Part shown: positions 8,618 through 20,700 of the stretch, piece by piece | Layout of the letters: each line of letters starts with the position of its first letter | Position numbering within the stretch: position 1 is the first letter of the stretch | Origin: Pedobacter heparinus DSM 2366 | Lineage (GTDB): Bacteria > Bacteroidota > Bacteroidia > Sphingobacteriales > Sphingobacteriaceae | NCBI RefSeq assembly: GCF_000023825.1 | Contig: NC_013061.1 | Span: 4,464,001 to 4,528,000, forward strand | Direction of reading: 5' to 3' | Length of the DNA stretch: 64,000 nt | Position numbers and translations under genes: made by a program | The notes under the pieces: model-generated | What the model was told of the DNA's origin: nothing | What the model saw: the letters and a program-made list of their open reading frames with translations, nothing else | The model's database searches: none

Positions 8618-10612
8618 CTATTTTTTGGTAACCTTAAATTCTGTTCTTCTGTTCAACGCCCTTCCGGCAGGGTTATCCTTTCCGTTGGGAAATTCATTTG
8701 GGGCTATGGGCCTGGTTTTTCCGTAGCCCTTACTGGTCATCCTGTTTTTAGGGATGCCTTTTCCGATTAGATAATCGACACAGGACTTTGCCCTTCTTTC
8801 CGAAAGGTCCATGTTATAAGCTTCGCCCCCTTTGCTATCTGTATGCGAGCTAAGCTCTATTTCTATCGTAGGGTTATCCACCATGATGGTATACAGGTAA
8901 TCCAGTTTCCCTTTTGAATCCTCGGTCAGGTCGGCTTTATTAAATTCATACAAAACATCTTTAAGCACAATGGGCTTATCTATTTCATAAGGGATGAGGC
9001 AAAGCTCCGGACTAAACAAAGTATCTTTCTGGGCCAGCTGGTCGTAGCTGAACGAAATGTTTTTACTAAAGTATTTTTCCTTCTCGGCGGTAAGTTTAAA
9101 CCCACGGTTAGAATTTATTTTAAAGGTATACTGACCGTTTTCATCAGTTGTAAACTTAAACTGCTGTGCAGAATCGGCAAGGGTAACTGTTGCATCCTGC
9201 AGCGGTTTGCGGGTATGGCAGTCCAGCAGTATTCCCTGTATCACCAGGAACTCCCTTTTCACATGGAAAATCTCCAGGCAACAAACAGATTCGCGGTCTG
9301 AGCTGATATATCCTTCCGAATCTGCATTGTCCAAAGGGGTAAAATAAAGGTCATCTTTGGAAGAGTTAAAAGGATAGCCCAAGTTTCTGGGTTCGGTCCA
9401 TTTTCCAAAATCGCCTTCACTTTCAAAGAAATCGAAACCGCCCATACCTACTCTTCCATTACTGCTGTAAAGCAGTTTTTTAGTAGACACATTGTAATAA
9501 GGGGCTTCCTCATCATCGGGTGTGTTGATTACCTTTCCCATATTTACAGCAAGGCCAAGCGAGCCATCCGTACGGATAGGGGCATACCAAAGGTCGTACT
9601 TACCTGAACCTCCCGGTCTGTCGGACGAGAAGACCAGGTATTTCCCGTCTCTTGTTACAAAAGGCTGCATGGCATTAAAGCCTTTTACATTGATCTGGCC
9701 ACCCAGTTCTATGGGTTCTGACCAGTCTTTTCCTACACCAGGTGTAGCGTTTAACTGATAGATCTTTTTATTGCCAAGGGCAGTCCAGCTGGTTACATAG
9801 GCTATCTTCCCATTCGGATGAAATGCCGGGGCAGCCGATTCTTTGGCTGCACCATCAACTGCCGTTTTTCTGATGGAAATACTTTCCGTGAGCGGGTTTC
9901 CCGTTGCTACATATACCGCATTTATAAAGGGGGTTTCTTTTTTGGCCACTTTTACATTTTTATCCGACAGCACCTCTTTCTTTCCGCTGCTCCCTATTGG
10001 CCGGGAAGAAGTGAAATAAAAATTCCCTCCCTTTATAGTTGGCGTATAATTAGATCCTTTGTCATTAATGTTATTCTGAAGTCTGCTTAACCTGAACAAC
10101 CTTGGGTAACGCAGTTCATTCAGCGCAAACTGGCAGGAGGCAATTTCTGTTCTGGCTTTGGCTGCATAACCATCTTTTACATTATATTTTTCCAGGAAGG
10201 TATTAAATGAAGCGATCGCATCCTCAAACTTCTGGTTTGAGCGCTGGGTTTCCGCATACCAGAATGTACTAAGAATGTATTTAGGATTGGTAAAATCCTT
10301 AGCCATTGCATACCATTTTTCGGCATCTATAAAATTTTTATATAACCTTAATGCTTCCGCGAGCTGAAAAACACAGTACTCATAATCGTCTTTTTTAGGG
10401 CTCTCTTCTTTTATCTTATTTTCAAAACCGTAGGGCACTATAAAACCAACACTATCGGCAGAGATCTGTAAGGCTTTTTTATAATATTCGGCAGCTGCAT
10501 AATATTCTTTATTCTGGAAATATACATCTGCCACTCTTTTATTATTGGTTACAAATTGTGCCTGTGCTACGGAAGCAAATAAGCAGAGGATCAGGAGTAT
10601 CTTTGTTTTCAT
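8618..10612 (-). CDS. PorE-like TPR / WD40-propeller / OmpA-family protein
   Basis: A 664-residue protein when started at 10612, where a good signal peptide begins (MKTKILLILCLFASVAQAQ). An in-frame start at 10657 would add 15 residues in front. Order of domains: TPR-like helices (about 20-160); a PD40/WD40-like propeller with strands such as GNFYFTSSRP and KYLVFSSDRPGGSGKYDLWY (about 180-420); a carboxypeptidase-regulatory-like beta sandwich (GILLDCHTRKPLQDATV, about 440-520); and a C-terminal OmpA peptidoglycan-binding domain (ELSSHTDSKGG, LSERRAKSCVDYL, NRRTEF). This order matches the known architecture of PorE, the periplasmic T9SS component linking PorP to peptidoglycan. Unlike lipoprotein PorE, it appears to have an ordinary signal peptide. 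It lies 48 bp behind a PorP-like gene, consistent with one operon. Confidence 0.87.
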   Translation of the reverse strand: MKTKILLILCLFASVAQAQFVTNNKRVADVYFQNKEYYAAAEYYKKALQISADSVGFIVPYGFENKIKEESPKKDDYEYCVFQLAEALRLYKNFIDAEKWYAMAKDFTNPKYILSTFWYAETQRSNQKFEDAIASFNTFLEKYNVKDGYAAKARTEIASCQFALNELRYPRLFRLSRLQNNINDKGSNYTPTIKGGNFYFTSSRPIGSSGKKEVLSDKNVKVAKKETPFINAVYVATGNPLTESISIRKTAVDGAAKESAAPAFHPNGKIAYVTSWTALGNKKIYQLNATPGVGKDWSEPIELGGQINVKGFNAMQPFVTRDGKYLVFSSDRPGGSGKYDLWYAPIRTDGSLGLAVNMGKVINTPDDEEAPYYNVSTKKLLYSSNGRVGMGGFDFFESEGDFGKWTEPRNLGYPFNSSKDDLYFTPLDNADSEGYISSDRESVCCLEIFHVKREFLVIQGILLDCHTRKPLQDATVTLADSAQQFKFTTDENGQYTFKINSNRGFKLTAEKEKYFSKNISFSYDQLAQKDTLFSPELCLIPYEIDKPIVLKDVLYEFNKADLTEDSKGKLDYLYTIMVDNPTIEIELSSHTDSKGGEAYNMDLSERRAKSCVDYLIGKGIPKNRMTSKGYGKTRPIAPNEFPNGKDNPAGRALNRRTEFKVTKK

Positions 10613-10660
10613 TGGAATATTAATTTGTTTATTTTTTGGGTTCCCTAATACTAACATGCT

Positions 10661-11656
10661 TTACAATCTCGGACAAAAGAAGTTAGGGCCTAATATTCCT
10701 TTTCTGCCGGTAAATGAAACGGACAGCTCCAGTCCCCCCTTGCTTCCGGTAGCCCGGTTAAGGCTGGAGGTATTAAAGTCGTAGCTCAATCCGAACACCA
10801 TGTTCTTCAGGTGCAGGCCAAAAAAAGCAATGGCCGAATCATCAACCCTGTAATTTGAACCAAAAAGGAGGTCAGATTCAGGATTTAGCATAAACTGTGC
10901 ATAAGCCCCTGCCGAAATCTCGCGGGCATTGCCCTGTTTCATGTAAAGGCCATTTGGTGTAATGCCAAAAACTTCCGAAATTTTGATCCTTGCACCCCCG
11001 TGTGCAGCATATCTGATCGGCATCCTTACACTGTTTCCCAGAAATTTATCTACCGGCCTGGTCAGATGTGCCGCCATTACCCCACCAAATGCATTTACGT
11101 TCTGATCCGGGTTTCCATCAAAAAACATCACTCCGGCATTTACATCAGGCACGAGTGTATTGGAAGAGGAAAAAGATTCGCTGATACCGAAACTGGGATC
11201 ATATCCGGTTACGGGATTATACTGACTGCCCAAAGTGATCTTTGAAGGGTCAAAGCTCTTGTTCAGAATGCCGGCCTGTAAGCCAAAGTTGATCATATTT
11301 AAACCTGCCCTGCCAAAATGGATGCGGTAGGCTCCGGAAACCAAAGCGCTTAAATGGTTATAACTGATGTCGCCCGCATTCTGGTTCAGCACCATTGCAC
11401 CGAAAGCCAGGTTCTTAACAGGGGCCATATCAAAAGATGCGCCTCCTGTTAAAAACGAATTGGATATAGAACCCCACTGCTGTTTGGCATTTAATGAAAC
11501 CCTGTATTCTCCATCGGTTACCCCGGTTAAGGCCGGGTTTAACCATAGCGGATGCGCATAGTACTGGGAGAAGTGAGGGTCAATTTGTGCAATACCCTTT
11601 ACGGCTCCCATGCTTAAAAATGCTGCTACTGCTATTATTCTTATTAGTTTCTTCAT
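10661..11656 (-). CDS. PorP/SprF-family T9SS outer-membrane protein (second copy)
   Basis: A 331-residue protein if translation begins at 11656 (MKKLIRIIAVAAFLSMGAVK, signal peptide ending GIAQ). An ATG six codons upstream at 11674 is equally open. The mature N-terminus QIDPHFSQYYAHPLWLNPALTG is diagnostic of the PorP/SprF family; LNAKQQWGSI and a beta-barrel pattern follow. It lies 46 bp after the stop codon of the 3542-residue type B cargo gene and just before the PorE-like gene. Cargo, barrel partner and anchor therefore appear co-transcribed, as in sprB-sprF type loci. Its expected role is surface delivery of the giant adhesin. Confidence 0.88.
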   Translation of the reverse strand: MKKLIRIIAVAAFLSMGAVKGIAQIDPHFSQYYAHPLWLNPALTGVTDGEYRVSLNAKQQWGSISNSFLTGGASFDMAPVKNLAFGAMVLNQNAGDISYNHLSALVSGAYRIHFGRAGLNMINFGLQAGILNKSFDPSKITLGSQYNPVTGYDPSFGISESFSSSNTLVPDVNAGVMFFDGNPDQNVNAFGGVMAAHLTRPVDKFLGNSVRMPIRYAAHGGARIKISEVFGITPNGLYMKQGNAREISAGAYAQFMLNPESDLLFGSNYRVDDSAIAFFGLHLKNMVFGLSYDFNTSSLNRATGSKGGLELSVSFTGRKGILGPNFFCPRL

Positions 11657-11702
11657 AACAAATTTATTTTTCATCAGGCTGTATTTGTTTATCAGGTATA
11701 TT

Positions 11703-14700
11703 TTATCGTAACAGGGTTATCGTTCCTTTTTTAGTGGCCTTGCTTCCATCGTTAAACTCTGCCTCCAGGTAATACACATATACCCCGTTAGGCTGCATTT
11801 GTCCTTTATAGGTGCCGTCCCATCCATTTTGAATACTCAATGATTCGTAAAGGAACTGTCCCCATTGATTGTATACCCTCAGCCTCATTTTGGCTATTGT
11901 ATTTCCATATACATACAAGACATCGTTTTTACCATCATTATTTGGCGTAAACGTATTTGGAACAAATATTCCGTTGCCCAAAGGATTATCGCTTGTACCG
12001 TTCAGACTGGTGGCATCACTCAGCTGACAATCCAGCTGGCCTTTGGCCCTTACCCTGATGTTTACATTCTGATTTGGCTGTAAGCCACTGATCAGGTGTG
12101 TGGTACCCACAGGTCCGGAACTAGGTGATACCCAGGTTAAGCCCGCATCTGTCGACACTTCATAAGCAGTAGCCCCGGGAACTGCATTCCAGGCAAACGT
12201 AATGCTGGTTGCTGTAGCTTCCTGCACACTTACCACCGGTGCGGCAAGCCTGGCCAGCACAGTTACTGTAACAGCCGTACGTGTAGCGCTGGCACAACCT
12301 GTAGCCAGATTAATGCTGCCCACATAATAAATGGTGGTACCTGTTAAAGCCGGCACGTTAAAGGTATTGCCTTCTGCAAGTGCCGTTCCGCCTACCTGAA
12401 CGGTATACCACGCATATTTAAGCGTTGCATCCGGATTGTTGACACGAAGTACCGGTGTACTGCCCGGACAGAATGGATTTTCGGCTCCGGAAACAGATGG
12501 CGGAGGATTTGGAATTGCCCCTGCATTTACCACAACCGGCGTACGTGAAGTACTGATACAACTACCAGAACTGGCGCCAACATAGAAGGTTGTGCTTGGC
12601 GTATTGAGCTGAGGTGTGGTAAAGTTTGCTCCCGATCCCAGTATGGTAGTACTGGTAGCTGTTGCATACCAGTTATAAGTTACGCCTGTTACAGGATTGG
12701 ACACACTGAGCACAGCAGTACTTCCGATACAGGTATTTACTATACCCGAAACTACTGATGGTGGTACAGGTTTAGGTGTAACGGTAACCGTTACTTTTAC
12801 CCTTCCTGTTGCAGTTCCGCAGCCCAAAGCACTTGTAGCCTGTACATAGTAATCTGTTGTGGCATTTAAGGTAGTGATGTTAAATGTAATGCCGGTATTG
12901 ACCAGTGTTCCGTTGGTTGCGGCAGTATACCATTCATAGTTTACACCTGTCTGCGGGTTCTGAATGGTTAAGGTAGTTCCGTCACCCGAGCAGATTGCGG
13001 TACCGCCAGCACCCACAATAGGCACATTTGGCACAGGATTAACGGTTACTGTAACCACTTTTGCCGATCCAGGTAAGTTGGCACATACCCCGGTTCCACT
13101 TACCGTTACGTAATATCTGGTGGTGCTGGTTAAGCCCGTTGCCGTAACATTTGCACCGATAAAGGCCACATCTGTTAAGGCAGCATCGCGGTACCAGGTA
13201 AAGACCGGATTGCTTATAGCGGGACTGCTTGCGCTGAGCTGGGCAGACATTCCGGCACATATGGTTTTATCGTCTGCGATGATGTCTGTTACCACTGCAT
13301 TTCGTGTTACGGTAACTGTAACTACTTTTGCCGAAAGCACATCATTGGCACAGGCATTGGTTCCATTTACGGTTACATAGTATTTAGTGGTCAGTGTTAA
13401 TGCTGGTGTAGTAAAGGTTGGGCCTTCATAAGCCAGATCGGTTAATGAAGCATCACGGTACCATTTAAATACCGGACTGCCTACCGTGGTACTGCTTGCG
13501 CTAAGCGTAGCGGTATTGCCTGCACAAATGGTTTGATCGGCCAGGACAATATCGGCAGCTGTAGCATTGCGGTTCACCGTTACAGTTACGATTTTTGCAG
13601 AGAGGGCATCATTTGCACAAACCTCTGCCGAACTTACTGTAACATAATATTTGGTGGTTACCGTTAAGGCCGGTGTGGTAAATGAAGATCCCCTTACAGC
13701 CAGATCGGTTAAATCAGCATCGCGGTACCAGCTAAACACCGGATTGTTAACCGTTGTACTGCTGGCCATTAAGGTTACCGCTGTACCAGAACAGGTTGTC
13801 CTGTCGGCCGCAACGATATCAGCGGCTGTAGCATTTCTGTTTACCGTTACGGTAACCACCTTAGCCGAGGCGGCATCATTGGCACAGGCATCGCTTCCAC
13901 TTACGGTTACGTAGTATTTGGTTGTAGCCGTTAAGGCGTCGGTAGTAAAGTTAGCCCCTACAAAAGGAACATCACTTAAATCAGCTTTTTTATACCACCT
14001 GAATACCGGACTGCTAACTGTGGTGCTTGATGCCGTTAAGGCAGCCGTAGTTCCTGAACAGATGGTCTTATCTGCTGCTGTAATGTCCGCAGCCGTTGCA
14101 TTACGGTTTATGGTAACCGTTACTATTTTTGCGGATGATGCATCATTCGAACAGATATTTGGTCCGGTTACAATAACATAATATTTAGTAGTTACAGTTA
14201 ATGCGGCAGTGGTAAAGCTGGCCCCTTCATACGGAGTATCACTTAAATCAGGGTTTTTATACCACTTGAATACCGCTCCTGAAATACCAGGTGCCGAAGC
14301 GGTTAACGTTGCTGTAGTACCCGAACAGATGGTCTGGTCTGCAGCAAGAATATCCGTAGGCAGGGCATTAGGTTTAACAATAAGGGTAACCTTTGTTCTG
14401 GCCGTATTGGTACAGCTGTTTCCGTTCACTGCTTCCACATAGTAGTCGTAAGTTCCAACACCCAGGTTTGCAGGGCTGGTATAACTGTTGTTATTGGTTA
14501 CCAGCTGATTTCCGGCTGTTGCCTGATCGTACCAGTTAAATACCACCCCGGTTACCGGTGTTACTTTCAGGGTAACCGGTGTATTGATACAGGTTGTTGC
14601 CGGATTGGCCGGATCAGCAACCGGAGGAACAGGCAGTGGCAATATCGTTACCACTACTTTTACCCTTCTGCTTTCACATCCGTTTCTGGCAGCGGTAACA

Positions 14701-17700
14701 AAGAAATCGTAGGTACCGGCGGTTAATGTTGCAGGGGTCATAAATGTCGGCCCGTCTGCCTGGAACACTGTGCCCTGGTACCATTTATAGGTTACATTTG
14801 CCAGCGGGTTGCTTACCGATAGCGTTGCAGATGCACCCTGGCATGCGCTGGCAGTTTGTGCCTGAACAACAGGGGCAGCAATTACACGCTGGGCATAGTT
14901 TACATCTATAGAAGTAAAGGCCCCCAGAATTCCGGAGTTTAGTTTAACCTCAACTGCATCAAATTTGCTGGTTGGTACAAAAGTTAACAGTGCTTTGGAA
15001 CCGCCACTCAGCAATTCCAGCTTAATCAGTGAACTGCTGATGGTAGTGGCATCGTTGTTACTTACACCATTGTTATAGGTAGTGATATCCAGCGATGGTA
15101 AAACTGCAAGTGAAAGTATTTTACCTGGCGAAGAAAGCATTACACGAACGGTGTCGCCAATGTTAGATACACCTGTAAAACCTAAACGCTGATAAACAGC
15201 GCCCAGCACCCCAACAGGGATGACCAGTGAGGAAGCTGTTGAAGCATCATCATCAATGGCCAGTCCGGGATTATATACATCGGCCAGAATACCTATTCCA
15301 TTGACACCATGTGTTTCAGCTACCGCGGCTTCACAAGGCACCGCCGATGGCGGGTCATTAGGAATTGTAGTTACAGTAACCGCAGTTCTTGCAAGGGTAG
15401 TACAACCAGATGGTGCCACACCTTCAACATAATAGGTGACAGTTCCGGGAACTGTTTGCGCAGGTGCGATATAGGTAGCCCCGGTTTCCAGTAAATTACC
15501 TCCTGCCGGAGCATCGTACCAGCTGAAAATTACACCGGCAGTGCTTGAGCTTGCTGTTAAAACAGCTGCTACCCCAACTTTAACGGTAACAGCAGGTGGT
15601 GTAACAATCGGGGCATCCAGTGAGCCCACGTTAATGGTAGCTGTTGCAGCGGCCGAGGGCACAAGACAGCTGTTTACTGCCTTTACACTATAGGTAGTTG
15701 TAGCAGTAACGGCAGTAATGGTAAGCGAAGTTCCGTCCCTGCCCGCCAGGTAAGTATTGCCGCTGTCAAACCATTGATAGGTTATTCCGGCAAGCGGATT
15801 TTTAACGCGCAGAATGACATCACTTCCCGAACAGGTATTCACATTAGGCGATTCCAGTTCCGGCACTGCAGGTACAGGGGTTACACTTACATTTACCTGA
15901 GTTTTATAGCTTAAGCAGCCGGAAGCATTGCTGGCAGCCACATAATATTTGGTATTTGCAGTTAAGGCAGGTGTTACAAATGAAGGCCCATCTTTACCCG
16001 GCAGGTATGCACCGGTAGCATCGAACCATTTATAGGTAATGCCGGCAGCAGGATTCAGTACCTGTAAGGTAGCTGTTTGTGTAGCACAGGCCGTAACATC
16101 AGCCGAAACCACCTGAGGAGCCATCAGCACACGCTGTGCATAATTCAGGTCGACAGAAGTTAACACGCCCGCTATGCCTGCATTTAAGCGTACCTCAACT
16201 TTATCAAAGGCCTGGGTTGGCACAAATGAGATCAGCGCAGCTGTATTGCCACCCAGCAGCTCAAGGTGAATGAGCGGATTGCTTAAGGTCAAAACATCAT
16301 TGTTGCTGGTATTGCCATTGTAGGTAGTTAGGGTAATACCCGATAAAAGGCCCAGTGAGAGCAATTTACCTGGGGCAGTCAGCTGAACCCTCACCGTATC
16401 GCCAACAGTTGAAAGACCGTTAAAACCAACACGCTGGTACACCGAACCACCCAGCAGGCCTACCGGCAATACCAATGACGAACTTGTTTTTGTATCGTTG
16501 TCAATTGCCAGTCCGGCATTAAACACTCCTGCCAGCAGGCCAATGCCATCAACCCCGTTCGATTCCGTTATGGCAGCCTCACATGGTACCGGGTTAGGGC
16601 CACTTCCGTCTACATTAATGGTAACCTGCACACGGCTGGAAGCAGCACAACCAGTGGTTGTAGATACCGCTTCAAGGTAATAGGTAGTTGTAACCGTCAA
16701 TGGTGGGGTTACATAAGTAGGGCCGGTGTATACAGGAGTTGTGGCATTTGCACTGGTGTACCAGTTAAATATCACATTGGTTTCTGTAGATGAAGCATTC
16801 AGTATAGCGGTTTGTCCGGGACCAACCGTGGTTGATGAGGCCTGTACCTGTGGCAATACCGGAAGCGGGTTAACCGTAACAGCCACAGTAGCGCGGCCTG
16901 CACTTGTACAGTTGCCATTGGCTGCCTCTACAAAATAGGTTGTATTTGCATTCAGGGCCGGGGTAGTGAATACCGGGCCTTCAAAAACAGCTGTTCCACC
17001 GGTTGATGCGGTATACCACCTGTACGTTGTTCCTGCTACCGGATTGTTTATGGCCAGTACTGCAGGCGAACCTGCACATACAGGAGCTGTAGCAGCCAGT
17101 ACCGGAACATCTGGCGGAGTTGTTACGGTTACCGGAACCGGTACACGCTGTGCGTTGGCACAACCGGCTTTACTTACTTCTATATAATAAGTTGTGTTGG
17201 CGGTTAAAGGTCCGGCTACGGTCAGCGTTTCGCCGGTTGCCAGTAAAGTACCGCCACTTGCAGCAGTATACCATTTTAAAGAGGTACCACCATTTGCCGT
17301 AGCAGTTAGTGTAGTTCCGCTTCCGGCACAGATCAGTTTTCCGGTAGCCGCAACTGTTGGATTGGGATAAATGATCTCTGCGCCATAAATACTCAGGTTA
17401 CTCAAGGCAGCAACCAGGGCACCAAAGCGGATTTCAACACGGTCATAAACCCCGCCTGCTACTAAAGTAGCTTTAAAGCGGTTCCCGTTTAATAATTTAA
17501 GGTCTAAAACTGAAGAATTTAAGGGATAGGTACCTACTACCGTATTGCCATTCATCACGGTAACTGTAATATTGCCCAGTACATTCAGATCTGCCAGTCC
17601 TACTGGTGTGGCCAGATCCAAACGGATGCTGTCTGTTGCAGTACCCGGTCCGGCGAAGATCAGGCGCTGGTAACCGGTAGACGCGACACCTACTGCCAGG

Positions 17701-20700
17701 TTAATCTTGGTGAAGTTATCCGGATCGGCATCGGTTGAATTTTCAGGGTTCTGAACGGTGCACAATAAGCATATACCATCAATCCCCGATTGCTGGTTTA
17801 CAGCAGCATTACACTTAGGATTGGCGGGACCATTTGTTACAGTTACAGTAACCATGGCCCTTACAGGGCTTACGCAGCCTGATGCATTTTCTGTCTCTAC
17901 ATAATAAGTAGTGGTAGCCGTTAATGCAGGTGTGGTATAGCTTGCCCCGCTAAAGAAGGACGCTCCCCCTGTTGGGGTAGTATACCATTTTATGGTATTG
18001 CCCGCATCGGCACTCACCAGCAAAGTAGCCGATTGTCCGGAACTGATGGTTTCGTTGGCCGTGATTACCGTAGCGGTATTCGGACTTGGGTTAACAGTAA
18101 CATTAACCGGGGTCCTGCTGCTCACTGCAGTTCCGGAAACAGCTTCTGCATAAAAAGTTGTATTTGCACTTAAAGGACCGGTTGTATAAGTTGTACCTGT
18201 AAATATGGAGGTACTGCCTGTAGCTGCATACCAGTTATAAGTAACCCCTGATTGGGCGTTGGCTACCGACAAGGTAGCCGAAGTTCCGCTGCAGGTAGTT
18301 ACTGCATTCACAACCGGGGCGGCTACATTTACCACAAGGGTATAATCAGTAGAAGTGGTTAAGCCGTTTTTATCGGTCGCCGTCATGGTAACCGTAAACG
18401 TACCGCCCGACAAGGGTGTGCCCTTAATTTCACGGGTAGCCGGCGTAAAGGTTAATCCTGCCGGCAAGCCTATAGCCGTATAGGTATAAGGGGCCGTTCC
18501 GCCGGTTACTGCAGGTAAGGTCTGGGTAGGATAAACCGTACCCACAAGGCCGTTCGGTAAAGTAGCCGATGGGAGGTTCAGCTCTCCGTTTACTTTAATT
18601 ACATAGACCTGGCTCGCCGTTGCACCATTTGCATCGGTTACTTTAACGCCAACGTTATAGGAGCCGGATTGTGTTGGTGTACCCGAAATCTGACGTGTTG
18701 CAGGGTTAAAAGTTAAACCCGGAGGCAGGTTGCTTCCTTCATAAACATAACCCCCGGCGCCGCCAGTAGCAGCAGGAATGGTTTCTGTTGCATACACAGT
18801 TCCCACTGTACCATCGGCAAGTGTTTTTGCAGCAAGCAACAATGGGTTACCCACCGCTATGGTATAATTTGTGGTAACCGTATTACCCTCGGTATCAGCC
18901 ACTTGCACAGGAACCGTAAATGTACCGGCCTGGGTAGGTGTACCGGTGATCTGGCGTGTGGCCGCATCGAATGTTAATCCCGGAGGTAAGCCGCTTGCCG
19001 TATAAGTATAAGAACCGCTTCCGCCTGTAGCAGCCGGAATGGTTTGTGTTGGATATGGGCTGCCCACTGTTCCATTTGCCAATGGCGTATTGGCCAGTGC
19101 CAGCGGATCTCTGACCACAATGGTATAATCCTGTGTAACGTTATTGCCATTTGAATCAGTGGCAGTAACGTGAACGGTATAAGTACCTTTTTGTGTTGGG
19201 ATACCCTTGATCTCACGGGTTGCCGGATCAAAAGTTAGTCCCGGAGGCAGGTTTGTTGCGGTATAAGTATATGGAGTGGTGCCCCCGGTAGCTGCCGGTA
19301 TGACCTGAACAGGATAGGTAGTACCTACTGTTCCGTTTGGCAATGTCATGGCAGGTAGCGCCATTGCTGGTGTTAATTTTAAAGTATAGGCTGTACTTAC
19401 CGAGCAGCCCTTACTGTCGGTGGCAGTGATGGAGAAATTAAAATCACCAGGCGCAGCCGTAGGTGTTCCCCCGATTGTTCCATCGGTTGACAAACTCAGT
19501 CCGGCAGGCAGGCTACTACCTGCGGTAAGTGTATAAGTATATACTGGTGTTCCACCAGAAGCAGGTGTAATTTGTTTTGAATAAGTGGCTGAAAGTGTAG
19601 CATTGCTTAAAGTTGTAGCCGGCAGTACGATCTGAGGATTTACAGTTACGGTTACAGGTACACGATCGGCATTGGCACAGCTGCCTTTACTTGTTTCTAA
19701 ATAATAAGTGGTGGTTGCCGTTAAAGGCGTAGTGGTTGTAAAACTGTTTCCACTGGCCAGCAAGGTGCCTCCTGTTGGGGCCGAATACCATTTTAAAGTG
19801 GTACCTCCGTTCGGGGTGGCATTTAATGTAGTATTGGTACCATAACATATGGCCTGGCCTGTTGTTGCTACAGTCGGATTTGGATAAATCACCTCAGCGC
19901 CATAGATCTCCATGCTGCTTAATGCCTGTATTGTTCCTCCAAAACGTATTTCGACCCTGTCATAAGCAGCAGTAGCCGCCAGTGTAGCCTTAAAACGGTT
20001 GGCAGTTAACAGCTGCAGGTGAATTAATGAATTGCTTAAAGTATAGGCTTTGACAATGGAATTACCGTTCATTACGTTCACCGTAATTCCCCCCAGTACA
20101 GTTGCATCCAGCAGTCCCCCCGGCAGGTTCAGCTCTAAACGGATACTGTCTGTTGCCAGACCTGCTGCAGGAAAAATTAGACGCTGGTAGCCTGTGGCCC
20201 CAATTCCTACGGCAAGGTTAATGGTTGAAAAGGTACTCGGATCGTTGTCTATGGCCCCGATCGGGTTGTTAACTCCGCAGCTCACACACAATAAAGCATT
20301 AACTCCGCTCTCCTGGCTATTTGCAGACTTACAGGTTAAACCAGTTGTTGGATTCGTTACCGTAACGGTAACCGGAACCCGGCTGGCACTTGGGCAGCCG
20401 CTTGTACTTTGTGTGCCCGCATAAAAAGTTGTCGTGATGTTGATTGGCCCTACAGTATAGGTTGGCCCTGATGCGACAGCTGTTCCACCAGTTGGAACAG
20501 TATACCAGGTTACCACACTTCCCGTTGGTGCTACCGCTGCCAGTGTTACCGTTTGCCCGGCATTAATGGTGATGCTGTTTGTTGAAACCTCCGCATCGCC
20601 CGGGATCGGGTTAACCGTTACCGGCACCTCTACCCTTGCTGCACTTACACAGGTACCATTTACAGCTTCAACAAAATAGGAAGTACCGGCAGTTAAAGGT

